64,000 nt of DNA from Acidipila sp. (GCA_010365215.1 JAAFGT010000008.1:24168-88167); one strand, 5' to 3'. Shown: positions 18,301-26,312, counted from the stretch's first letter. Notes: generated by a model from the sequence alone, not told the origin. Program-made: numbers and translations.

Positions 18301-18546
18301 GCCATTCGTGGTTTTCCATACGCCGCCCGAAACCGCCCCGAAATAGTAGGTGTTGGGATCGCTGGGCACGCCCACTGCAGTGATCGACCGGCCGCCGCGA
18401 TACGGCCCGATCAGCCGGTACTTCATCCCGTTAAATAATTTCTCGTCGTATTGCTGAGCGCTGGCCGGAATGCCGCTCGTCAACAACGCGATACCCACGC
18501 CAAACAAAACCCAGCACGACAGAGCTCTGCTCCTGCGCATCGTCAC
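15376..18546 (-). CDS. Large secreted sortilin/BNR-repeat protein (glycosyl-hydrolase-like)
   Basis: A 1056-residue protein with an N-terminal signal peptide (LFGVGIALLTSGIPASAQQ). Residues 35-720 contain many BNR/Asp-box motifs: TNGGMTW, VDAGKTW, TDGGKTW, SDGGSTW, STDGGHTW and DGGKNW, predicting two seven-to-ten-bladed propellers as in VPS10/sortilin-like and exo-sialidase/xyloglucanase folds. The C-terminal 300 residues hold a beta-sandwich and a helical region (about 900-1040). Acidobacterial genomes carry many such proteins, usually annotated glycosyl hydrolase, but no catalytic residues for a specific glycan can be assigned here. It starts at ATG 18546. Confidence 0.88.
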   Translation of the reverse strand: MTMRRSRALSCWVLFGVGIALLTSGIPASAQQYDEKLFNGMKYRLIGPYRGGRSITAVGVPSDPNTYYFGAVSGGVWKTTNGGMTWTPLFDKQSVSSIGSVAVAASDPNIVYAGTGEACIRGNISHGDGIYKSVDAGKTWTNIGLRDTRAIAHVIVHPTNPDIVYVAALGHPYGHNAERGVFRTTDGGKTWEKILYKDEKTGAMDVEFDPGNPHVLYAALWEANRTPWSLTSGGPGSGIYKSSDGGSTWKHLEGNGLPTGLMGKIGLSVSGADTSRVYAIIEAAEDAGGFYSSSDGGDHWTHVTDDHRLRNRPWYYTHVTADPKSLDTVYVMNTSLYRSTDGGHTWTPIATPHGDHHSLWIDPNNSKRMINANDGGATISLDGGATWSRQDNQPTAQFYHVTTDTRFPYSVYGAQQDNTAIGIASRSDFGAIGRADWNPIGGGEAGYVAVNPADPNIIYSGDYWGIVNRFDRRTAQVQNIMVWPDDADGHEAADVKYRFNWTEPIIVSPHDSHVLYMAGNILFKSTNEGMSWTAISPDLTRNDKSKQQRSGGPITDENISVETYDVIFTFAESPVQKDLLWAGTDDGMVHLSRDGGKNWSNVTPKALPEWSMISILDASPTDAATAYIAVDRHKFDDLRPYLYKTHDYGKTWTKITDGIPENTFAHAIRQDPVRKGLLYAGTETGVFVSLDDGAKWQPLQFNLPTTPIHDLVIKDDDLVVATHGRAFWILDNLSPLRQVNAEMAKGDTYLYTPGPAYRFRSERARGSFLADNPPTGVVIDYYLKDAAKNEITLDIMDPAGKVIRSFTSKEKVVVGKPLPEHPVHDEDSERLPVTAGMHRFVWDMRYKLPELLPGSIWDMGAPHGAMALPGKYQARLTVAGKSYTAPVEVKLDPRITTTRADLEKQYELVGKIDELLGQEHDAVMKMRNLRAQLEGLRKRFEGDPNAAEVLAASSAIDKKMSPAEAEFFEVKARSSQDMCNYPTKLSNKLAWLENVVDSADTAPTQQSYEYFEDMRAKASTEMAIWKEVMERDLAELNQKIQKQHFPAVGVPGTQKK

Positions 18547-18702
18547 ACCCCTTATGTTGTCGGTTCGGCTGAATCCTACTTCGCCGCGGTCAAAAAAGGA
18601 AACTGCTTTTTCCTGGCTGCAAAAATAAAGGGAGGATTTTCGGCGCTAACAGCAGCAGCTAGTGTGGGCGTAGGCGAATCGCGGTTGGCCGTTTCACAAT
18701 TA

Positions 18703-18948
18703 TTAAGGCGTGAGGCTCGCGGATGCACTTTTAGGAGGCGTGTCCTGCGGAAGTTCCGTTGGAGAGATTCGCCGGTAAAAACGCCGGTCACACTGTTGGC
18801 ACCGGAACGGAAAGACATTTATCGTGGGGAGCACTGAAGTTTCAAAGAACCCCTTGCGTCTGGAGCGGCGCGTTTCATCACTTCGGCATGACGGGCACAG
18901 GATCCGTGTGGGTCGGGATTTTTCGTCCGCCTTGAGGTGGGTACGCAT
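18703..18948 (-). CDS. Small zinc-ribbon protein
   Basis: An 81-residue protein from ATG 18948. Two Cys-X2-Cys pairs (LCPSC at about 17-21 and FRCQQCDRRFYR at about 48-59) are spaced like a zinc ribbon, separated by a basic segment SDETRRSRRKGFFE. Similar short proteins with RRS(R)R and a hydrophobic insert between the Cys pairs occur in acidobacteria. No function is known to me. The start is supported by a perfect extended -10 (TGTTATAAT) 16 bases upstream; the longer frame to 19011 would begin upstream of this promoter. Confidence 0.65.
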   Translation of the reverse strand: MRTHLKADEKSRPTRILCPSCRSDETRRSRRKGFFETSVLPTINVFPFRCQQCDRRFYRRISPTELPQDTPPKSASASLTP

Positions 18949-18964
18949 CGGTAAACCGTTAAGA

Positions 18965-18973
18965 ATTATAACA
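18965..18973 (-). promoter_or_regulatory. Extended -10 promoter for the zinc-ribbon gene
   Basis: TGT-TATAAT, a consensus extended -10 on the minus strand, giving a leader of about 10 bases before ATG 18948. Confidence 0.6.
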
Positions 18974-19087
18974 GACACCGAAACTTGCGTCTGTGCGCTC
19001 GCACACCGCACTCCGGGGCGGGTGAATCATTCCGGCCTTGCATTCGCCAACATGCGAACGCTTAAAAACCTGGTCTAAAAAGAGGAG

Positions 19088-19125
19088 GGCCCGCTACGCG
19101 GCCTAAACCGCGGAGCGGGCCTTTT
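19088..19125 (-). terminator. Strong hairpin, probable terminator of the tRNA-Ala transcript
   Basis: An 8-bp outer stem (GGCCCGCT at 88-95 with its complement at 114-121) continues into an inner GC stem. On the minus strand it is followed by CTCCTCTTTTT; on the plus strand by only four T. Minus-strand termination downstream of the tRNA fits better, but either direction is possible. Confidence 0.55.
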
Positions 19126-19458
19126 CGCGGCCTGTGCTGGTCCTAGGGGGGTCATCCATAAATCTGCACTGGGCCGCGCTGACACCCTTATACAGTTACC
19201 CCATGACCGTGTCTGTCCGATTTTATACACTCGCGGCGTTTTTTTGGGCTCTCGAGCCAAATGCAAAAGGATTTCACCGCCTCGGAAACATTGCCCGCGT
19301 AAGGGGCCGCAAGTTCGACCAAACCGCCAAGCAGCAGCATACATGCCACTTGCGGTCCCTTTTGCGCGCAGGTACTCATGGCTTGTTAAGATCGACGAAG
19401 TTTTTCCCAGAGCGTGCCCAAAAAACTCGGTTTTAAAACAGCAAGTCGTGGAAAGGTT
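19126..19458. other. Non-coding stretch with no assignable gene
   Basis: About 330 bases between the hairpin and the tRNA. A 63-codon minus-strand frame (19188-19379) is present, but its third-position GC is much lower than in neighbouring genes and it has no ribosome site. TGTATAAAAT on the minus strand at 19220-19229 is a -10-like sequence that would start a transcript of about 120 bases ending at the hairpin. A small RNA is possible but unproven. Confidence 0.3.
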
Positions 19459-19534
19459 TGGTGGACCGCGGGGGGCTCGAACCCCCGACCTCCTCGTTGC
19501 GAACGAGGCGCTCTCCCAGCTGAGCTAGCGGCCC
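19459..19534 (-). tRNA. tRNA-Ala (anticodon CGC)
   Basis: A 76-base cloverleaf including an encoded CCA end. Acceptor stem GGGCCGC/GCGGTCC contains the G3-U70 wobble pair that identifies alanine tRNAs. The D arm GCTC...GAGC, the anticodon arm CCTCG-TTCGCAA-CGAGG with anticodon CGC (reads GCG), and the T arm GGGGG-TTCGAGC-CCCCC all pair fully. Confidence 0.97.
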
Positions 19535-19545
19535 ACGATTTTGCA

Positions 19546-19554
19546 ATGTTAACA
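19546..19554 (-). promoter_or_regulatory. Extended -10 promoter for tRNA-Ala
   Basis: TGT-TAACAT on the minus strand, 11 bases before the mature 5' end, so a short 5' leader would be trimmed by RNase P. Confidence 0.45.
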
Positions 19555-19649
19555 GACGAGCGGCGACGCGCCAACGCCATGTCGACTGGAATTGAGGAGA
19601 GCGTTACTTTCAGCAGGGAATGATGCAGCCGCAAGCTTGCGCTTGAAGC

Positions 19650-21266
19650 TTACGGGTTTACGCCGCCGCCGGTGCGTTGCGCGATCACGCGCTTGGCGTT
19701 TTCATAAAGCGCACGGGCCTGCGGAATCGCTTCGATGGCTTTCTGCACCTGAACGTCATTCTCCAGCTCGACCTTGTAGCCTTCTTCGAGCCCGAAGGTG
19801 GAGACGAAGAGCTCGCGCTTGATCTTGCGCTTGATCCAGTCACGGTTCTCGGCGATGTCGGCTTCCGTGAAGCTGACCTTTTGCTTGTCGAGGAATTTGC
19901 GAAACTCGCTCAGCACGGCGTCATCGGCCTCGAAATCTTTCGTGATCACCGTTTTGTGCGACAGGTAATAGGTGGCAAAATCGCCCACGCCGATTTCGTA
20001 GGGCAGGAAGATCCGTCGCCGCAGCAGCTGTTCCTGGAAAGTGTCGAACTTCGGCGCCGCCACCACAACGTCCGGTGAAATTCCGCCGCCACCGGTGACC
20101 TGCCGCCCACCGTCGGTGAGTTTGATTTCCGTGGGCTGATCCGGCACTTTGCGATTGTAGTGGTAGTCCCACAGCGACATCGCTTTATAGTCCCGCTGGA
20201 TCAGTCTCCCGCTGGGCGTGTAGTAACGCGCGGTGGTCAGCGCCAGACCGGTGTTCTCACTGAGCGTGTAGACCGTTTGCACCAGGCCCTTGCCGAAACT
20301 GGTTTCCCCCACGATCAGCCCGCGGTCGTGGTCCTGAATCGCGCCCGCCACGATTTCCGACGCCGACGCGGCATTGTTGTTGAGCAAAACCACCAGCGGC
20401 ACGGCGTTGCCGCCGTTTCCGTGCAGCGCGTAGTAACGCCGCTCCGCGGAGGCCCGGCCGCGGTGAGAGACAATCAGCTGGTTCTTGTCCAGGAACATAT
20501 CCGCGACTTCCACACCTTCGTTCAGCAGGCCGCCGGGATTATTCCGCAAATCTAAAATCATTCCTTTCAGATTGGGGTAGCCCAACTGGCGCAGGCCATC
20601 GGCCAGTTCGCGGCCGGTGGTTTCATTGAAACCCGCCACGCGGATATATCCGATTCCCGGACGCACCAGCACGGGATTATCCACGCCGTGGCGCGGGATT
20701 TCGTCACGCGTCACCGTGTAAAGAATGGGTTCAGGGATGCCCTCGCGCCCGATGCTGATGTGCACCACGGTGCCCTTGGGTCCTTTCAACAGGTCGGCTA
20801 CTTCCGAGGTGGAAAGTCCGTCGCAAGGCTTGCCGTCTACGCTGACGATGATGTCACCGGGCCGGATCCCGGCTTTATAGGCGGGAGATCCCACGAAGGG
20901 CGCCATGACCACGGTGTGGTTCTCGCGCGGCGCCACTTGCATTCCTACACCATAATATTTTCCATGCTGATCTTCACGAACCAGCGCGAAGGCGCGCGCA
21001 TCAAAGAAGTTCGAGTGCGGATCGAGAACGCGCAACATTCCGGGGATAGCGCCGTTATAGATGGCTTTGTCGGTGTCCACGGGCTCCGCGTAATTCTGCT
21101 GGACAATAGCCAGCACACGCGTAAATGTGCGAATGGAGTCCTGAAAATCCCCGGCATCGGTCGCCGTGGCCCGCGCGGAAGTGCCGTAAAGCCCTCCGAA
21201 CAGGGCGGAGATCAAAAGAACGGCTGCAACCAGAAGAAGACTGCGGCCTTTAGGCTGGTTTTTCAT
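19650..21266 (-). CDS. S41-family C-terminal processing protease (CtpA-like)
   Basis: A 538-residue serine protease with an N-terminal signal/anchor (SLLLVAAVLLISALFGGLYG). A PDZ domain (about 98-185, including YKAGIRPGDIIVSVDGKPC) precedes the S41 catalytic domain (about 195-400). The catalytic Ser is in NNAASASEIVAGAIQDHD and the catalytic Lys in ETSFGKGLVQ, the Ser-Lys dyad of tail-specific proteases. The C-terminal 120 residues are helical, as in other Ctp enzymes. It likely trims periplasmic proteins or controls cell-wall hydrolases; no partner lipoprotein gene is adjacent. A TGATATACT promoter lies 12 bases upstream. Confidence 0.92.
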   Translation of the reverse strand: MKNQPKGRSLLLVAAVLLISALFGGLYGTSARATATDAGDFQDSIRTFTRVLAIVQQNYAEPVDTDKAIYNGAIPGMLRVLDPHSNFFDARAFALVREDQHGKYYGVGMQVAPRENHTVVMAPFVGSPAYKAGIRPGDIIVSVDGKPCDGLSTSEVADLLKGPKGTVVHISIGREGIPEPILYTVTRDEIPRHGVDNPVLVRPGIGYIRVAGFNETTGRELADGLRQLGYPNLKGMILDLRNNPGGLLNEGVEVADMFLDKNQLIVSHRGRASAERRYYALHGNGGNAVPLVVLLNNNAASASEIVAGAIQDHDRGLIVGETSFGKGLVQTVYTLSENTGLALTTARYYTPSGRLIQRDYKAMSLWDYHYNRKVPDQPTEIKLTDGGRQVTGGGGISPDVVVAAPKFDTFQEQLLRRRIFLPYEIGVGDFATYYLSHKTVITKDFEADDAVLSEFRKFLDKQKVSFTEADIAENRDWIKRKIKRELFVSTFGLEEGYKVELENDVQVQKAIEAIPQARALYENAKRVIAQRTGGGVNP

Positions 21267-21278
21267 CGTCTCGCAAAA

Positions 21279-21287
21279 AGTATATCA
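21279..21287 (-). promoter_or_regulatory. Extended -10 promoter for the S41 protease gene
   Basis: TGA-TATACT on the minus strand, twelve bases before ATG 21266; no clear -35. Confidence 0.5.
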
Positions 21288-21361
21288 TAAGGGTTTACGG
21301 TGCCAGAGGAGCTTTCAGCGCCTGTGACTAGGATGCCCGGCAGCGAAGGAAGGCTGTAGAC

Positions 21362-21793
21362 TTGTTCGGACTTACCCACTGGATCATCGTTCTGTTGATC
21401 GCGCTGGTGGTCTTTGGCCCGGAGAAATTGCCGGAGCTGGCGCGCACGCTGGGCAAAGTTTTGGCTGAATTCCGCCGCGCCTCCACGGATTTTCGCCGCG
21501 TGGTCGAGGACGAGCTATATGACATCGAGCGTCAAACCCGCGAGCGGGAACGTCAGGCGGCCTTAGCCACCGTGGCGGCGCACACCGTCCCCGAAACAGT
21601 GGTTCCTGAAGTGTTGCCACAGCCCCCGGGCGCAGTGCCCACGGATCCTCCGGCTACTTTCCCTGCCGCAGCACTGTCATCCGAAAGAGGGCCAGAGACG
21701 CCTTCAGGGGCGATTGCGGCGCCGGAGTCGGCCCACGCTGCCGCGCTGCCCGCCGCACCCCCGACCCCCGAAGGCCATGCCGACAGATCCTGA
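21362..21793 (+). CDS. tatB: Twin-arginine translocase subunit TatB/TatA-like
   Basis: A 143-residue protein starting at TTG 21362. The N-terminal MFGLTHWIIVLLIALVVFGP has the TatA/B membrane helix followed by the FGP hinge and an amphipathic helix (KLPELARTLGKVLAEFRRAS). A charged helix continues to about residue 65, then a Pro/Ala-rich low-complexity tail to the end. The long charged helix and pairing with tatC favour TatB over TatA. It overlaps tatC by 17 bases, so the two are translationally coupled. No separate tatA is seen in the window. Confidence 0.85.
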   Translation: MFGLTHWIIVLLIALVVFGPEKLPELARTLGKVLAEFRRASTDFRRVVEDELYDIERQTRERERQAALATVAAHTVPETVVPEVLPQPPGAVPTDPPATFPAAALSSERGPETPSGAIAAPESAHAAALPAAPPTPEGHADRS

Positions 21794-22685
21794 AAAATTG
21801 ACTGATCCCGAGAGGGTCGCGGGCCTCCCCGAAGGTGTGGGCTACGCCTCCGGCGAAAGTCCGGCCGTCCAGGTTGGCGGACCGCCGGCCACTCCGCCAG
21901 ATCAGTCGGCTTTGGCTGCCAGCGAAGACCCAACTTCGCGGATGAGTTTCCTCGACCATCTCGTCGAGCTGCGCCGCCGCTTGATCTGGTCCATCGGCTT
22001 CGTTTTTACAGGCGTGCTTTGCGGCCTCCCTCTCGCTAGTCGCTTCGTGGACTTTCTCTCGCGGCCTATCATCAAGGCGCTGCACGACGCGGGCGTCGCC
22101 AACAACAAGCTCATCTATACCGCCCCCACGCAGGCGCTGACTCTCTATATCACCACCGGGCTCTACCTCGGGCTGGTGCTGGCGCTTCCTTTCGTGCTCT
22201 ATCAGGTGTGGCTGTTCGTCGCCCCTGGCCTGTATCGCCACGAACGCGGTGCCGTCGCCTGGTTTATCAGTTCCGCGGTGTTTCTGTTCCTGGCGGGCAC
22301 GGCCTTTGGATACTTCGTCATGCTGCCCACCGTGCTTAAGTTCCTGCTCAGCATCAAGGGTCCGTTCGAGCCTATGATCAGCATCAACGAATATTTTGAT
22401 TTGACTACCGTGTTGCTGCTGGGACTCGGCGTGGTCTTTCAACTTCCCATTCTGATTTTCTTTTTGACGTTGTTTGGTGTGGTCACGCCGAAGTTTTTGT
22501 GGGACAACTCGCGCTACGCGATTTTGATCATCGCCATCATTGCCGCGGTGGTCGTTCCCACCACCGATGCCCTGACCATGCTCATCTTTATGGCGCCCAT
22601 GATCGTGCTGTACTTCCTGGGTATCGGCGTTTCCGCCCTGGTTGTGCGGCGCAAGCGCACCGCGGCGCTGGCTGGCGGAGTGTAA
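21777..22685 (+). CDS. tatC: Twin-arginine translocase subunit TatC
   Basis: A 302-residue inner-membrane receptor for twin-arginine signal peptides, from ATG 21777. After a 55-residue hydrophilic N-terminal extension comes MSFLDHLVELRRRLIWS, the TatC signature, then six membrane helices. Further family segments are YQVWLFVAPGLYRHER and FGYFVMLPTVLKFLL. Typical TatC is about 250 residues; the extra length is the Pro/Gly-rich N-terminal extension. It works with the overlapping TatB-like protein to export folded proteins. Confidence 0.94.
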   Translation: MPTDPEKLTDPERVAGLPEGVGYASGESPAVQVGGPPATPPDQSALAASEDPTSRMSFLDHLVELRRRLIWSIGFVFTGVLCGLPLASRFVDFLSRPIIKALHDAGVANNKLIYTAPTQALTLYITTGLYLGLVLALPFVLYQVWLFVAPGLYRHERGAVAWFISSAVFLFLAGTAFGYFVMLPTVLKFLLSIKGPFEPMISINEYFDLTTVLLLGLGVVFQLPILIFFLTLFGVVTPKFLWDNSRYAILIIAIIAAVVVPTTDALTMLIFMAPMIVLYFLGIGVSALVVRRKRTAALAGGV

Positions 22686-22818
22686 TCGCGAGGCAATCAT
22701 TCGCGGCGCCGGCTCCAGCCGACTGCTCATGGCGACGGAAAATAAGCGCCGGCTGGAAGCCGGGCTAGCAAAACCAACTTTCATCGAGAAAGGCGTGATA
22801 GGTGATTCAGGAGGATTC

Positions 22819-23835
22819 TTGTCACTGACGCAGCATCCCGCAGGGCTCAAGCTTCGCTACTCGCCCGCACCTATCAGCTGCGCACTTTTCTTGACTCTGG
22901 CGTTTGCAGCTTGTGCCCGCAGTTCCGCGGAGAAACCGGCCACCTCCGCGCCCACGACTCAATCCTTCGCTGCGCCTCGTATTTCTCCGGACGATGCTCC
23001 CCTCTCTCCGGAGAAGACTGGCGGCTTCGATGCCGCTCGAGCCTACGCCCACGTTGAAAAACAGGTGGCCTTCGGCCCGCGCCCTCCTGAGTCGGCATCG
23101 ATTCGCCGCACGCAAGAATATCTGCGCAGCGAGCTCACCTCCTACGGCTGCCAGGTTGACGAAGACAACTTCAGCGCGCAGACGCCACTCGGCGCCATGG
23201 CCATGAAAAACATCATCGCCAAGGTTCCCGGCAGTGGCGACAGCGTGATTCTACTGCTCACGCACTACGACACTCTGCGCAAGGAAAAATTCGTCGGTGC
23301 AAACGACGCTGCTTCTTCCACCGGCGTAATGCTGGAGATGGCCCGGCTGCTCTGCGGCAAGAAACGCAGCGTGGCCGTGTGGATTGCGTTTCTCGACGGG
23401 GAAGAAGCCCAGGTGCGATGGACGGATACCGACAGCGTCTACGGCAGCCGCCAGCTTGCCGCCAAACTGGCACTTTCGGGTGAGTTGAAGCGAATAAAAG
23501 CCGTGGTGCTGGCTGACATTGTGGGCCAGCGGGACCTAAAGCTGAAACGCGAGAGCGATTCCACTCCGTGGCTTACCGACCTGGTGTGGTCCACCGCCGA
23601 CCGCCTGGGCTACAGCAGTGTCTTCGTAAACGACCGCATTGCCATGCAGGATGACCATTTGCCGTTCCTTCGGCGAAATGTTCCGGCAGTCGATCTGATC
23701 GCCGGCGATTATGTGGGTCGCCCTCCGTGGCACACTACCGACGACACGCTGGATAAAATCAGCCCGCGCAGCCTGGGCATTGTGGGACACGTGCTGGTGG
23801 AATCTGTGGCGGCGCTGGACAAGAAGTTCCGGTAG
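22819..23835 (+). CDS. Animal-type glutaminyl-peptide cyclotransferase / M28-family lipoprotein
   Basis: A 338-residue protein from TTG 22819, chosen because AGGAGG lies five bases upstream. The signal peptide ends in the lipobox-like FAAC (LTLAFAACARSS), so it is probably a lipoprotein. The M28 fold has THYDTL, GANDAASSTGVMLEMARLL, FLDGEEAQVRWTDTDSVYGS and WHTTDDTLDKI. GEE, the downstream Trp, DS-YGSR, ADIVG, DDHLPFL and Trp-His match the zinc ligands and catalytic residues of animal-type glutaminyl cyclases. It would convert N-terminal Gln to pyroglutamate on exported proteins. A plain M28 aminopeptidase is the alternative. Confidence 0.85.
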   Translation: MSLTQHPAGLKLRYSPAPISCALFLTLAFAACARSSAEKPATSAPTTQSFAAPRISPDDAPLSPEKTGGFDAARAYAHVEKQVAFGPRPPESASIRRTQEYLRSELTSYGCQVDEDNFSAQTPLGAMAMKNIIAKVPGSGDSVILLLTHYDTLRKEKFVGANDAASSTGVMLEMARLLCGKKRSVAVWIAFLDGEEAQVRWTDTDSVYGSRQLAAKLALSGELKRIKAVVLADIVGQRDLKLKRESDSTPWLTDLVWSTADRLGYSSVFVNDRIAMQDDHLPFLRRNVPAVDLIAGDYVGRPPWHTTDDTLDKISPRSLGIVGHVLVESVAALDKKFR

Positions 23836-23942
23836 GCGCCAGAGGAATCGCCGCGCACATTCAGAGGATTCACAGTAATTCGCTCTTTCTTCTACCGCCG
23901 AGCAAGGCGCCAGCCGGGCGACCCAATAGCACAACGACTCGC

Positions 23943-24596
23943 CTACCGAATCTCCACCTGGTTAAACCCCAAGCCCTTCAGCATGCTGGTGACGGTGCTG
24001 CGCGCGTTCTGCTCCGCAGACTTCAATACGCCATCCTGCAGTGCCGCCTGAAGCAACTGCCGCTCCGCTTCCGCCCGTACTTCACTCTCCAGGTTTGGAT
24101 CGGGAGAAGAGAATACCCCCGTATCCCGCGAGTACACCCGCGTTTTCGCATTATCAATGCGCGTGCTGAAGACCTCGGTGGCGGGAATGTGAATGCTGAC
24201 GTCGTGGCCGCTGACCACGACGTCGCTGGGCTTAAGCGTGCCCAGGTTGACGCCCGCAATCACCTCGCCGTGAACCATCAGCAGCAACCGGTCGCTGACC
24301 AGGAATTTTGGCAGGTAGGGATTGTCGCGCTCGCCGGTGATAATTTTATCCATGGTGTAGCCGACGGTCTCCAGCCGCTGCAGTTGCTGGATCTGACGAA
24401 CCACGGTGGGCTGGTCCACTCCGATGCGCGTGCCCCCGCCGCGCAGAAATCCCATCAGATGAAAAATCCCCACTCCGGCCGTGAACCAGAGCAGTGCCGC
24501 GAGGGCGATGACAGTTAGTAGAACACCCGCAAAAATCCCCGGTATCCATGAGGATCTCGGACGGTTTTGCTGTGGAATTTGGTTGTCGACTGTCAT
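23943..24596 (-). CDS. DUF4230-type membrane-anchored protein
   Basis: A 217-residue protein with one N-terminal membrane helix (about 18-42, GIFAGVLLTVIALAALLWF) and a periplasmic or extracellular domain. The segment RLETVGYTMDKIITGE (about 75-90) and the tail AERQLLQAALQDGVLKSAEQ match the pattern of the widespread DUF4230 family, whose function is unknown. It follows nadB on the minus strand after a 48-base gap and may be cotranscribed with it. Nothing in the sequence indicates enzymatic activity. Confidence 0.75.
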   Translation of the reverse strand: MTVDNQIPQQNRPRSSWIPGIFAGVLLTVIALAALLWFTAGVGIFHLMGFLRGGGTRIGVDQPTVVRQIQQLQRLETVGYTMDKIITGERDNPYLPKFLVSDRLLLMVHGEVIAGVNLGTLKPSDVVVSGHDVSIHIPATEVFSTRIDNAKTRVYSRDTGVFSSPDPNLESEVRAEAERQLLQAALQDGVLKSAEQNARSTVTSMLKGLGFNQVEIR

Positions 24597-24644
24597 TTTG
24601 GACCACCTATGGCGAGCGGTGCGGTAGCTCGAAATCGAATCTGG

Positions 24645-26312
24645 CTACGCGAATCCGATCTTCTGTCCCGTCACCACCACCGAATGCTTCAGGAATTTCT
24701 CGTCATTGTGATACGGAAAATCCGACCGGTAATGTCCTCCGCGGCTCTCTTCTCTGGCCAGCGCCGAGCGCGCGATCAGCCGGCCGAGCAGCCAAAGATT
24801 ATGCAGTTCGAGGCCGTTCCGCGAAGGAATTTCAGGGCTGGGCACCTCCAGCGCGGAGAGCTGTTCGATGGCTCGCGTCAGGTCGCGACCATTGCGCAGA
24901 ATGCCGACCTCTTTCCACATGATGTTCTGAATGCAGCCGAGCGTCTCTTGCCGCGCAGACTCGCTCGAGTCGGCCGCGGCGGTATCACTCGCGGCGGTCT
25001 TTGACGCTCGCTGAGTCTCCGCGCCGGTCACTGCGGTACCGGATTTTTTAGGCTTGCCCGCTTTGCTGGATTGCTTCTCCCATTTTTCTTTCAGCATGGC
25101 CTGCCCGGCGCGCGCGCCAAACACCAGGCCTTCCAGCAGGGAATTGCTGGCCAGCCGGTTTGCTCCGTGTACGCCTGTCGCCGCAGTTTCACCGGCCGCG
25201 TAGAGTCCCGGCAAGCTGGTTTGGCCCTGCAGATCCGTCTTCACCCCGCCCATGGCGTAATGCGCCGCCGGGCGAACGGGAATCACTTCGCTGGTGATGT
25301 CCACACCATAGCGCAGGCAGGTGGCATAAATTCTCGGAAAGCGCTTGCGGATGTAATCCGCCTTCAGATGTGTGAGGTCCAGGAACACGAATTCGCTTGC
25401 GGTGCGCTCCATCTCCGCCACGATCGCACGCGATACTACGTCGCGCGGCGCCAGCTCTCCCGCCTCGTTGTAACGCTTCATGAACCGTTCCAGGTCGACA
25501 TTGCGCAGGATGCCGCCCTCGCCACGCAGCGCTTCCGAAAGCAGGAAATGCGGCGCGCCTTTCACCGCCAGCGCCGTGGGGTGGAACTGCACAAACTCCA
25601 GGTCGGAGAGCATCGCGCCGGCCTCGTACGCGATGGCCATGCCATCGCCGGTGGCTACGGACGGATTCGTGGTCTCGCGATACACTTGCCCCAGCCCGCC
25701 CGTCGCCAGCATCACCGCGCTGGCGCCTACCCCGTGCACGCGATTCTCTTTTTCATCGAGGTAACGCAGCCCGGTAACCCGTCCAGCATCTTGCAGCAGC
25801 TCCGTGGTGAAGGCGTGCGCGTGAAAGTGCAAATTGCGCAGCGCCTGAGCCTTGGCCAGCAGCGCGCGCGCGATCTCCTTGCCCGTAGAATCGCCCTGCG
25901 CGTGCAAAATTCGCGACCTGCTATGCGCCGCTTCTCGCGTGAATGCCAGCTTGATGCCGGCGCGATCGAACTCGGTGCCCCATTCGATCAGCTCCAGGAT
26001 GTATTTAGGACCTTCCTCCACCAGTACGCGCACCGCTTCTGGGTTGCACAGCCCATCGCCCGCCTGCAACGTGTCGTGCTCGTGCAAACCGATCTCATCC
26101 TCGTCGGAAAGCGCCGCAGCAATGCCTCCCTGAGCCCACTCCGTGGCCGAGTCGGTCAGCCCGGACTTGGCCAGCACCAGCACGTTGGCTCCGGCGTTGC
26201 CCAGTTCCACGGCGGTGCGCAGTCCGGCGATGCCGCAGCCCACCACCGCGAAGTCCACCGCATGGGCGTCGAGAGCCTTCATGCCGACAGCATTTACGTC
26301 GCTCGATTTCAT
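24645..26312 (-). CDS. nadB: L-aspartate oxidase
   Basis: First enzyme of de novo NAD synthesis: oxidises L-aspartate to iminoaspartate with FAD. A 555-residue flavoprotein with the dinucleotide motif VVGCGIAGLRTAVELG (about 23-38), SGLTDSATEWAQGGIAAAL, the capping-domain active-site HFLLSEALRGEGG and the family segment GGVKTDLQGQTSLPGLYAAG. A Lys/Ser/Ala-rich insert of roughly 50 residues (about 425-475) separates the catalytic part from the C-terminal helical domain and is absent from the E. coli enzyme. nadA and nadC are not in the window. Confidence 0.93.
   Translation of the reverse strand: MKSSDVNAVGMKALDAHAVDFAVVGCGIAGLRTAVELGNAGANVLVLAKSGLTDSATEWAQGGIAAALSDEDEIGLHEHDTLQAGDGLCNPEAVRVLVEEGPKYILELIEWGTEFDRAGIKLAFTREAAHSRSRILHAQGDSTGKEIARALLAKAQALRNLHFHAHAFTTELLQDAGRVTGLRYLDEKENRVHGVGASAVMLATGGLGQVYRETTNPSVATGDGMAIAYEAGAMLSDLEFVQFHPTALAVKGAPHFLLSEALRGEGGILRNVDLERFMKRYNEAGELAPRDVVSRAIVAEMERTASEFVFLDLTHLKADYIRKRFPRIYATCLRYGVDITSEVIPVRPAAHYAMGGVKTDLQGQTSLPGLYAAGETAATGVHGANRLASNSLLEGLVFGARAGQAMLKEKWEKQSSKAGKPKKSGTAVTGAETQRASKTAASDTAAADSSESARQETLGCIQNIMWKEVGILRNGRDLTRAIEQLSALEVPSPEIPSRNGLELHNLWLLGRLIARSALAREESRGGHYRSDFPYHNDEKFLKHSVVVTGQKIGFA

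Noticed and set aside
19188..19379. A 63-codon minus-strand frame downstream of tRNA-Ala
   Set aside because: Third-position GC is far below that of neighbouring genes and there is no ribosome site; kept only as part of an unexplained stretch.
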